From: Gnetum montanum
Taxonomy: Eukaryota > Streptophyta > Gnetopsida > Gnetales > Gnetaceae
NCBI GenBank assembly: GCA_015680685.1
Contig: MNCI01038103.1
Location: forward strand, 27,759-80,809
Direction: 5' to 3'
DNA length: 53,051 nt
Shown: one piece after another, positions 45,259-53,051 of the stretch
Layout: each line of letters starts with the position of its first letter
Numbering within the stretch: the first letter of the stretch is position 1
Program-made: the position numbers and the translations under genes
Notes under the pieces: generated by a model
Seen by the model: only the letters and a program-made list of their open reading frames with translations
What the model was told of the DNA's origin: nothing
Database searches by the model: none

Positions 45259-45550
45259 TATGAGTTTAGGTACATGATGAACATGAAATATAGTTTTAAT
45301 GATTCTATCATTAAATTGGATTTTAACTTTCCCATACCCAACAACATCACAAAGACCATCATCTTCTAGTTGACCACACTGAGATTACAAAAAAAGTATT
45401 CACAAAACCATTCAAGGTGTGGAGTATAGTGATAGGAAGTACCAGAATCAATATAACAAGAAGCTTTCTTAGTACCATCAACTAATGATACCACATACAA
45501 ATCTCCCTTTGGATGAGGAGGAATTTCATTATTATTATTATTATTATTTT
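45259..45550 (-). pseudogene. Protease region of copia F
   Basis: Minus strand reads SCYIDSGTSYHYTPHLEWF (about 45470-45410) in which DSG is the aspartic protease active site. Frame changes and stops follow. Confidence 0.65.
45527..45548. repeat. (ATT)n microsatellite
   Basis: About seven ATT units between the zinc knuckle and protease of copia F. Confidence 0.85.
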
Positions 45551-46013
45551 TAGATGCTTTTTTATTTCTTTGCTACTTTCTTTTTTAAGATGACCAATCC
45601 TTCCATAATTCCAACATATTAGTTTTGTGGAATTTTTCTAGGATCTAGGAGTTTTAAACTATGGGCTTTTATTCAACTTTAAGTTGGAGTTTTTAACAAG
45701 GAAAAGATTACTTTGGATAGGGGATAGCTTTTAATTCTCCTTTCTTTACTAAGGAGTTGGGCTACAATAGTATCAAAATTAAGAGTTGACACAGAATTAC
45801 TTACTAATGTTATAAAAGTATTTTAAGACTCAAGAAGAGACTCTATAAGATACATACAATGATCTTCCTCTTTCATTTTATCTTCAACTACTTCAAGTTG
45901 CATCATGATATTGTTGAAGATACTTAAATGATTATTAATTAACATACCTTTAGCCATCTTGAGTGTGTGTAAATTCCTCCTATGAAATAATCTATTGGCA
46001 ACTGATTTTGTTT
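45551..46013 (-). pseudogene. gag C-terminal part of copia F
   Basis: From 46013 leftward: KSVANRLFHRRNLHTLKMAKG, HLSIFNNIMMQLEV and EDHCMYLIESLLES (as short blocks), the core of copia gag (UBN2-type). Then a knuckle NYGRIGHLKKES in which two Cys are replaced (usual CxxCGxxGHxxxxC). Cut by element D at 46013. Confidence 0.7.
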
Positions 46014-46842
46014 TGATGAAGCATCAAAGTGTTGCTTCAATGGGTCCCAGTTGACGTGATCCTACAATGTAGCATTTGCTACATTTACAAGAGGCCTCGT
46101 CAATGTAGCTCTATAATGAAGTCTATAAATACACACTCACCTATCATGTTTATAGCATGTCTTGTCATAGTTGTAGCAAAGCTTTCATAATTTTGTCATT
46201 AGAGAGTTAGAATATTTTTTCTGAGTGCCCACAATAGGAGTCAGAAAGTGTACGAATCTTTATTTAAGCACTAATGTGCCTAAGCACACCTATGTAATGG
46301 CAATAAAGACAAGCCTTTTCATCAAACCTTACAACACTTTGAATAGATTAATGATTTATTTCTGCATTTATTGTTTTCATTAATTACATGATTAATTAAG
46401 ATAATTAAGACTTTAATTAATTAAATAATTAAGCTAAATAGATTAAACACATAAGTACGACTGCTTCGAGCCTAACAAACAATGCTTGGTAATCCCAACA
46501 ACGTTTAATGCCTTATAACCGAATAGTGTTGTATGTGTTTAGGATGTGTAAGGAAAGTGGGATCAAATGCTTATGTTAGGATAGTTAGTTATTTATTAAT
46601 TACAAATCAAATTAGTTAAATTGGTTAATGAATTGAGTTTCAACTTATTATTAATTATAAGACAATAAAATATAAAATAATAAAAATCATGTGCCCCAAT
46701 TACACTTAGCCATAAAACTTGATAGATTTCACTTCCTAAAACCAGCATACTTAGGAACTTAAGGTCTATGGAATTTGACTAGATTATGTGTGAACATCTA
46801 TAAGTTGTATCATTGGATGTAGGGTATACTCACCACTCATCA
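46014..46842 (+). repeat. 5' LTR of element D
   Basis: Begins TGATGAAGCATC like solo LTR C, ends CTCATCA. TATA 46124-46131. U5 module arms ACATAAG (46449-46455)/CTTATGT (46570-46576). Confidence 0.8.
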
Positions 46843-46843
46843 T

Positions 46844-46861
46844 TGATGTTGTTGTCAAGGA
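46844..46861 (+). promoter_or_regulatory. Primer-binding site of element D (tRNA-Asp type, decayed)
   Basis: TGATGTTGTTGTCAAGGA, one base after the LTR. Confidence 0.6.
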
Positions 46862-47005
46862 TCTTTAGTTTATTACATGTGCTATCTAGGGTTTAGTAAA
46901 AATTTATTTAACATTGTTGGAACAAATCCTAATGTCATATCATACGTCAAAATAACTACAACAATTATAAGAAATCACACTACATTTCTTATCTTCTAAT
47001 ACAAG

Positions 47006-48898
47006 ATGTCTTCTTCTCACAGAAGTGATTCTCCATCCAAGTTTGATGAAGTAAATCAAAAGGTACCCCAAAAATATAGAGTGATATATGCTCATCCTAA
47101 TGAGTATGTACCCAATTTCACCTTCATCCTACAGTAGGATGAACAACTACAGTGGTAAAACATGGAGGGAAACATTGTGTTGCCACCAAATTGATCAATT
47201 CCTACGATGCTTCACCAAACTCTTATTCAATTGGGCATCCAAGGGCTCCGTGCTAAATATGTTATGTAGGATAGTAATGCTAGGGATTATCAATTCATTG
47301 ATGCACAATGTTTGAGGAATCAATGGGTACAACAATGTTATGAGTCTGCAAAGGAAAAGTTGTCCAATGATTCCTCATTCCTCATGCACCAAAAAGATGG
47401 TGGATAACCTTTCTCTAGGGATTTTCTATATAGAGCGATTTCTCTCTTTGACTTTAGTGAAGGAGGTCAAAACCAAAACTTGCAGTCCATGATACATAAT
47501 CCTAGTTTTGGCAAGAATGGATTCCAAAACAAAAGGGGATCCAAGGAGGAAAGTCATGGTAGGGATGCGGGTAAGCAACATGATCATGATTGTGGCTGTG
47601 ACCACCAGAGATGGGTTGGCAAGCATCTTGATGATGGTAGTCCTTCTTCCTCTTCATCTTCATTGTTATCATCTTCCTCTTCTAGCTCTAAACAAAATTG
47701 TAGGGGACACAATCATGATGGAGGTGATTGACAAGACCTAGATGGTCATAGGAACCATAAGGCAAGTCAAGATCTAGGGTGCTAGCATTCAAGTGAGGCC
47801 TATCACCACAAATGAAGTGGTATTAGATAATAGCATAGGAACCATATTCATGGCTATGATAAGCCTTTTCTCAGCACCCAAAGCATGCTAAACATCACAA
47901 AGGTAGTGAGAATTTTGACAAGCCATGTGAAAGATAACATGATCAAGAAATTGGATATAAACAACATCCTCATGTTTGAGGAGGATATAACTTTGATTCA
48001 CAAAACTATCTTCAGGCTTTTCACAATGCCTGTGTCCTACAAAACATAGAAAATGATTAAAAAAAGATTAAGTTATTTTCCATGACACTCATCAAAGAAG
48101 AAGAAAGTTGGTACTAGTCCTTGGAGCTAAAATCAATCTATAGATGGACTACGATGCTCGAACTATTTAACAACTATCAAATGTACTTCTAAGTATCCAA
48201 TCTAAGAAGGTAGATCCAAGGTTAGATGCAAAGAACACATGGGTCCTTGGATACCATCATGAGCATCTATTATTCCTTATTACATTGATGCCCTTTCCAT
48301 GGTTACTCTTAGTAAGAACAACTTCACCACATCATAGATGCACTTTGCTCTAAAATGAGGAGAACTATTGGGATCTACACCCAAGGAAGACTATCAAAGT
48401 TAAGAGCCCATCACATCCAAAGGTTGATTGAGTAGGTAGCAAAAGAAGGAGTGTTGAGGAAACACAAAATTGTAGAAGAATACAATTGAGATCTTTCCAT
48501 TTGTAAGAGGCAAGTCCAATTTTGTGAAAGTGAGGAGGAATCATCACTTAATGAGATGGTGAATTAGAAAACCTTGATGATTCAAAAATTTATCTCTAAA
48601 CTTTTGACTAAGGTAGATCAGTTATGGGACTTTATGGATAGCAAATTTCAAGCTATTCTGAAAATTGCTAAAGAGTCCAAAGAACAAAGTAGTAATTGTG
48701 ATTGCAAAATGTGAAAGGAAGCTAAATGTGCCAATCAAAGGGATAAGGGAAATATTGTTACAATAGAGGAAATTACAAAAACTAAAAGAGACGATGATGG
48801 TAGATGTGACATTTGCCAATATGAACATCCTAAGGGATGTTGCCTCATCATGTTGCACTTACATGAGTCTAGGATGTATGTTCTAAATCCACAACTAT
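47006..48898 (+). pseudogene. gag of element D
   Basis: Starts MSSSHRSD, then YAHPNEYVPNFTFIL, VLPPN, a frame with FGKNGFQNKRGSKEE, His/Asp-rich HDHDCGCDHQ, a Ser run (about 47640-47690), a capsid-like section, and near the end CDICQYEHPKGCC (about 48809-48847), the zinc-knuckle-like motif shared with B. Several stops. Confidence 0.72.
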
Positions 48899-49560
48899 AA
48901 AAAATATAAAAACCTAGAAGATTACCTTATCCTCAAGGTAATCCTAGGCAACTCCATTAGCAACAACAATATTATCCAAGTGGAGCTCCACCACAACCAT
49001 ACAAGTAGTACCAATGGTGGCAACACCCACAGTCATGGGAGATGCCACCACTAAGGAAACAGTACCCTTACAGATAATAATATCCATAAGAATCTTATGT
49101 TTAGCAATTCCTATCTCCACATGACTCTTCCAATCACATTTCTCCTTTCCACCATGAATACTATCCTCCCAAATACTATAGAACTCATTCTCCATGTTCT
49201 AGAAGAGATACCACATTTCATCCTTATTCTCCTCCTATTCCCCTGCCCTCAACATGGCTACTTCCTACTCCATCCATGCAAGGTGACCTTCTATCCCAAT
49301 CATAGCAATGGAATGCTACTAGGGCTATCAATCTAAAACTAGTTAATCAATTGAGTGGTTTGGAACCTCATACCTATAAAAGACCATTTCTCGCATCTAA
49401 TAGCCCTACTAAGCCCTCACAAAATTAGGCAATTGGTCACCTTGCTCCTACCTCATCCTCTACAAATCATTCCATTAGGAACCCTTCAAACCAAATGGCA
49501 ACCAAAATCTACACTGTTATGCTCACTCATGTCATATTTGATTAGAGCTGGGCTGGCAAC
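48899..49560 (+). pseudogene. gag-protease linker of element D
   Basis: Low-complexity Pro/Gln/Tyr-rich reading with stops, as in element B. No separate domain seen. Confidence 0.4.
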
Positions 49561-50400
49561 CTTCCCAATAAATTAACTAATCCTAGGAGTCCTCTTATCT
49601 ATTTACAAATTGCTAGGAATGAGCCATGTAAAGATTTTCTTAATTTAGGTTCCAATGTTAACTTGATTTCTCATGAGATATATGCTACCTAGAACTTGCT
49701 ACCTCTCAAGAAGAGTAATATCCGATTGGAATTGATAGAGCAATCCATTACTATTTCATTGGGACTAGTAAAAGACATTGTGACCACTATCTATGAGTGG
49801 CCTTATCCTACCAATTTCCTAGTAATCAAGGTTGAGAACTATAAGGGGGACTTCCTAATCATTATGGAAAGGGTGTGGCTAAGCACTATTTATGTAAGAA
49901 TGGAAATCAAAGATCTTTTCTTAGAAATATCTAAGAAAAATGTATTTAGAAATATCAAGAAGAAGCAAGTTCCATGCATTGCATACAGTGATATAGAGTG
50001 CAATTACATGTAGAAACTTTGGTCCATGAAATGAGCATCCTTTTCTGCATATAGGAAGTATGCAATTGAGGCAAACATTCAAAGGTTCTTCTATGCAACA
50101 TCCACAAAATAGGAGGATACCCAACAGCTAATAGCTAATCTTGGAAGTAGTATACTTTACATGGAACCTATTGAGAGTCTAACATGTGCCTATATTGAAA
50201 ACAAGGATGAACTGAAGCAAGTTCATCACCAACTCACTAATGATGAAAATGATGATACCAATTGGAAAGAGTTAGAGATCCCTGATGATTTCAAATAAGA
50301 ACTCCTACAGTTGAAAAAACTACCTACCAGCCTGGAATATGCATTCTTCAAAAATAACAAGTCGGTTATACTTAATGACAAACTTACTCTCAAGTAGAAA
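49561..50400 (+). pseudogene. Protease domain of element D
   Basis: FLNLGSNVNLISHEIYAT carries the active-site region with Asp replaced by Asn (NLGS for DLGS). Then LPLKKSNIRLELIEQSIT, FLVIKVENYKGDFLIIM and CIAYSDIECNYM (open frame 49696-50013), continuing into the linker to RT. Used here as the uninterrupted reference for the A insertion point in B. Confidence 0.7.
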
Positions 50401-51531
50401 GTAAAACTGTTGAAAGCGGTCAACAACCTTTACCTAGTCATATCTTGAATTCACTAAACTTGATCCATGGATATGCCATCTTTGCATTTATACTAATTTG
50501 TCCATGAAGCCAATAAGGTAACCAAAATGACAGTTGAAACCAAAATTAAAGCAAATTATAAAAGGGAAGATTGAGCAACTCCTCAAGGCTCTACCCCATT
50601 GGGAATAGCAAGTGGGTTAGCCCACTCATGATAGTGTTAAAGAGAGATGGAAAATGGTGGGTTTGATATGACTTCAAGCTGTTTAACATGCCAACATTTA
50701 AAGATCATTTTTCATTATCATTCATTAATCAAGTGTTGGACACCATATCTAGGCATTACTATTATAGTTTTCTAGATGGTTATAGTGGCTATAACCAAAT
50801 CCAAATTGCACTAGAATATTAGGCCCAAACAATATTCACGAGTCCCTAGCAACTTTTGCATATCAAAAGATGCATTTTGGTCTATGTAATGCTCCTACCA
50901 CTTTCCAATGGCTAGGTTTAAGCAGCTTTCATCAGTAAATTGGTAGTAGAGTTGAAGTATTCATGGATGACTTCTCCACTTACTATGCTACATTCATGAA
51001 AGCCTTCAACTACCTTGAGTAATTACTCAAAAGATGTTTAGACATAAATGTATTGCTCAATTGACAAAAGAGCCATCTCATGGTCCAAGAAGGCATCATA
51101 ACAAGGCATAGAATTTCTCAAGCAGGGATTGAGATGGATCCTAAGAGAATAAAGGTCATCCAAGGAATCACTCACCAACAAAAATTCCTTAAACACACTA
51201 GATACTATTGATGATTCATAGAGAATTTCTCTAAGATCACAAAACCATTGGTAAAGCTAACAAAGAAAGATGCTTCATTCATTTGGACCAAGTAATGTGA
51301 AAAGGCATTCTACAGCCTCAAGATGAAGCTCATAGAGACTCCAATTTTACAAGCACCTGATTGATCTAGACCATTTTACATTATGACATATGCATCAAAT
51401 TATGTCTTGGAAGCCATACTTGCATAGTTGGACAACAAGAAATGTCTTTATTACATCCACTATGCAAGTTGAAGCATTGTGGGTGCATAGTTGAATTACA
51501 CCTTGATAGAGAAGGAACTAATGGTGATGGT
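50401..51531 (+). pseudogene. Reverse transcriptase and start of RNase H, element D
   Basis: WVSPLMIVLKRDGKWW, TFKDHFSLSFINQVLD, FLDGYSGYNQIQIAL, a frameshift, VFMDDFSTYYA (catalytic Asp pair intact, about 50957-50990), then RNase H with TPILQAPD and NYTLIEKELMVMV, where element G interrupts after 51531. Confidence 0.78.
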
Positions 51532-51557
51532 TGATGAGACGCGACATGCACAGTGCC

Positions 51558-51602
51558 ACGATATCGCGTCTTTCCCTGCGATATCGCGTACGTGATATCA
51601 CG
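51558..51602 (+). promoter_or_regulatory. GATATC palindromes in U3 of element G
   Basis: Three related palindromes centred on GATATC: CGATATCG twice and GTGATATCAC once, 25-50 bases upstream of the TATA box. Possibly binding sites for a dimeric factor; inference only. Confidence 0.5.
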
Positions 51603-51866
51603 GTCCGCCACCATATCTATAAATAAGAGGCGGCACTCCCGTTATTTCCCAATCCTGGCTAGAAGTAGCAAAGCTCTGGTAGATTGATCACTCCAGAGTT
51701 AGAATTTTTCCCATGTGCCCGCAGTAGGAGTACTAGAGTGAACGGTTCTTTATTCGAGCAGCTTGTAACCTGAACCCAAGTTGTGTACGGCAATAAAGAC
51801 GAACTCGATTGGATAAACCTTGCAGCACGTGGTTTCATTTATTGCTTTCATTTACTGCTTTCCTAG

Positions 51867-51940
51867 TGCGTTCAAGTACGACTTGATTACGAGCGTCTAC
51901 GGACGTGTACGGCTAGTCAAGGAATCGGCTGCTTGACGCA
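51867..51940 (+). repeat. LTR structured module, copy 1 (element G)
   Basis: Outer arms TGCGTTCAAG (51867-51876) and CTTGACGCA (51932-51940, one base shorter); loop TACGA; middle arms CTTGA (51882-51886)/TCAAG (51917-51921); loop TTACGAG opposite TGTACGGCTAG; inner arms CGTC/GACG (51894-51897, 51902-51905); GAATCGGCTG before the outer closing arm. Confidence 0.75.
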
Positions 51941-51942
51941 AT

Positions 51943-52071
51943 GCATGAGTACGACTCAATTACGAGCATTGGCTGCTTGGTAACCCAGTAGCGTATTCCA
52001 GGATTCTGCGCTTGGTAATCCCAGTGGTAGTCCGATGTGTACGGCTAGTTGAGGAATCGGCTGCTCATTGC
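51943..52071 (+). repeat. LTR structured module, copy 2 (element G)
   Basis: Outer arms GCATGAG (51943-51949)/CTCATTGC (52064-52071, one extra base); middle arms CTCAA (51955-51959)/TTGAG (52049-52053); same loops TACGA, TTACGAG, TGTACGGCTAG and GAATCGGCTG. Long inner part with two CTTGGTAA.CCCAGT repeats. Confidence 0.75.
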
Positions 52072-52080
52072 TAGGCTAGA

Positions 52081-52159
52081 ACGTGTGATAAGTACGACTT
52101 AGTTACGAGCACCCACGGGTGTGTACGGCTGGCTAAGGAATCGGCTGCTTATCACACGT
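52081..52159 (+). repeat. LTR structured module, copy 3 (element G)
   Basis: Perfect 12-base outer arms ACGTGTGATAAG (52081-52092)/CTTATCACACGT (52148-52159); middle arms CTTAG (52098-52102)/CTAAG (52133-52137); inner arms CACCC/GGGTG (52110-52114, 52117-52121); loops as in copies 1 and 2. Confidence 0.8.
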
Positions 52160-52172
52160 AGGCTAAATAGGT

Positions 52173-52295
52173 GCCTCAGTACGACCACTTCGAGCACTTG
52201 CGTTACGTGTGGCGATCCCAGTAACGATTAGCGTTTGGTAAGCCACAGTTGCATAGTTCAGGGTGTGTCCGGTAAGTGGGAACGGATGCTGACGC
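52173..52295 (+). repeat. LTR structured module, copy 4 (the copy shared with all family LTRs)
   Basis: Outer arms GCCTCAG (52173-52179)/CTGACGC (52289-52295, one mismatch); middle arms CCACTT (52185-52190)/AAGTGG (52274-52279); further pair TGTGGC/GCCACA inside (about 52208-52213, 52241-52246). Same place in U5 as the single module in A, B, C and D. Confidence 0.75.
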
Positions 52296-52577
52296 TAGTT
52301 AATTTAGACTTAGGACATTAGTTAGAGTTAGCTTAGTTTCTCAACCCTTTCCTCTGATAGCATAGGAGATAAGCCGAAAATACCAAAAAAATCACATACC
52401 TCAGACTTGCTTAACCATACACCGTGACACTTACAAGCAAGCCTGGGAAGACAACGAACGATTAACCCCAAGTGTTTCTTGTGGTGTTAAGGCATTTAGT
52501 CTGCGGAGTTCGACCGGACCGTGCGTACACGCTCGTATTCGTATGGTTCAGTGTAGGAGTACCTCGCCACTCATCAT

Positions 52578-52595
52578 TGGCGCCGTTGCCAGGGA
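52578..52595 (+). promoter_or_regulatory. Primer-binding site of element G (tRNA-Asp)
   Basis: TGGCGCCGTTGCCAGGGA matches the complement of the plant tRNA-Asp 3' end, as I know it, at all but one base. Confidence 0.85.
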
Positions 52596-52720
52596 CTAAG
52601 TGTTTTCACGCCAATTGAACATAAGGGATATCACTCACATCGTTGTGAGCTTAAACGAACCTTCGGGTTAATCAATTACTTAAGAACATAAAAAACGGTA
52701 GAAATTGCACACCATTAGAA

Positions 52721-53020
52721 ATGGCTTCTTCTCACGAAATCAACTCACCTAAGGACAACATAGGAGAAGGTCAGCATCAAACCCATAACTTAGATCAGCC
52801 AAGTCCTAAACAATCTAACGTCACATATACTCATCTTGATGAGTATGTACCTGACTTTACTTTTATTTTTCATCAAGATGAACAACTGCGATGGAGAGAT
52901 CTACAAGGTAACATCGTGTTACCCCCAGATAGATCTGCCCCTAACATGCTTTTCCATGCCTTAGTACAGACTGGCATGCAAGAACTGATTACAGAATACG
53001 TTTTGGTACGTTTTGGATGA
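52721..53020 (+). pseudogene. gag start of element G, frameshifted by a short duplication
   Basis: Open from ATG 52721 for 99 codons: MASSHEINSPKD, THLDEYVPDFTFIFHQDEQL, GNIVLPPDRSAPNMLFHALV, with no stops, in contrast to the gags of A, B and D. At 53001-53020 the ten bases TACGTTTTGG occur twice in tandem; this shifts the frame into a stop at 53018-53020, while downstream sequence resembling the other gags continues in another frame. It was coding until very recently, or the duplication is a sequencing or assembly error. Confidence 0.75.
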
Positions 53021-53051
53021 TTATGACATAAGGGATTATCGTCCCAAAAAT

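Larger units (their letters stand above)
41865..46013 (-). mobile_element. Ty1/copia retrotransposon F, interrupted by element D
   Basis: Minus-strand order from right to left: gag, zinc knuckle, protease, integrase, RT, RNase H, LTR, the Ty1/copia order. The gag is cut at 46013 where element D begins, so its 5' end should lie right of the window. Confidence 0.85.
46014..51531 (+). mobile_element. Athila-like Ty3/gypsy element D, interrupted by element G
   Basis: 5' LTR 46014-46842, primer site, gag, protease, RT and part of RNase H, ending where G begins at 51532. The rest lies beyond G, outside the window. Inserted in the gag of copia F. Confidence 0.85.
51532..52576 (+). repeat. 5' LTR of element G
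   Basis: Begins TGATGAGACGCG, ends CTCATCA; about 1045 bases. U3 has palindromic GCGATATCGC (51579-51588) and related CGATATCGCG and GTGATATCAC sequences (51558-51602). TATA box 51618-51625, AATAAA 51792-51797. Downstream are four copies of a structured module (51867-52295), which explains its extra length compared with the other LTRs. Confidence 0.85.
51532..53051 (+). mobile_element. Athila-like Ty3/gypsy element G, youngest copy, cut by the right edge
   Basis: LTR, near-perfect tRNA-Asp primer site and open gag start. CpG sites are plentiful in contrast to A, B, D and E. Inserted in the RNase H of D; five bases before it are ATGGT, the expected target duplication, but the other end is outside the window. 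Confidence 0.85.

Noticed and set aside
47480-47741. Two overlapping plus-strand frames with Ser-rich and Leu-rich products as separate genes
   Set aside because: The first is the Ser-rich part of the element D gag; the other is its shadow in the next frame.
51867-52295. Hammerhead or other known self-cleaving ribozyme in the G LTR
   Set aside because: Plant LTR-like retrozymes carry hammerheads, but I cannot find the CUGANGA and GAAA core here; the constant loops are TACGA and CGGCTG.
52578-52595. A tRNA gene at the primer-binding sites
   Set aside because: Only the 18-base complement of a tRNA 3' end is present; no cloverleaf surrounds it.

Overview
Plant nuclear DNA, almost certainly from a seed plant with a large genome; a conifer or other gymnosperm is my guess, because old, heavily mutated LTR retrotransposons fill nearly everything and nothing looks like an intact host gene. 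The window is AT-rich, with a 280-base assembly gap (11163-11442) and two single Ns (12115, 17313). The only host-gene traces are broken pieces: an HSP70-8-like fragment abutting an ACC-oxidase-like fragment (1669-2961, minus) and a short fragment resembling PSK SIMULATOR/DUF668 proteins (40023-40298, plus).

Layout. 1-1345: minus-strand LTR/leader and the start of a gag-like frame running off the left edge. 1669-2961: gene fragments. 3312-26849: a three-level nest. A minus-strand solo LTR (C, 3627-26844, target duplication AGGAT) is split by Ty3/gypsy element B (4256-26583, duplication CATAC), which is split inside its protease-RT linker by element A (8442-18085, near-duplication GTAAG/GTAAT). 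26850-28557: truncated Ty1/copia element I (minus). 28558-36683: 5'-truncated gypsy element E (plus). 36690-37740: another copia remnant (J). 38250-39900: LINE remnant (minus). 40023-41864: DUF668-like fragment and unassigned DNA. 41865-46013: copia element F (minus), split by gypsy element D (46014-51531), itself split by gypsy element G (51532 to the right edge).

A, B, D, E and G belong to one Athila-like Ty3/gypsy family: LTRs of about 0.83-1.05 kb beginning TGATGA, a primer-binding site complementary to tRNA-Asp, a gag with a Ser-rich stretch, then protease, reverse transcriptase, RNase H and integrase, followed by a long conserved non-coding stretch and, in B and E, an additional ORF of about 800-900 codons. 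G is the youngest: it keeps its CpG sites, has a near-perfect primer-binding site and an open gag start. The older copies carry many C-to-T/G-to-A stops and lost catalytic residues.

The most unusual signals are in this family. (1) The LTR 3' half holds a module whose helices differ in sequence between copies yet stay complementary while the internal loops stay constant; G has four such modules, older LTRs one. (2) The post-integrase region holds a conserved hairpin with paired changes. (3) The additional ORF is preceded by LTR-like promoter motifs, a conserved GTAAGC donor and an acceptor directly abutting the ATG. All comparisons were made by eye; no alignment, folding or database search was run.
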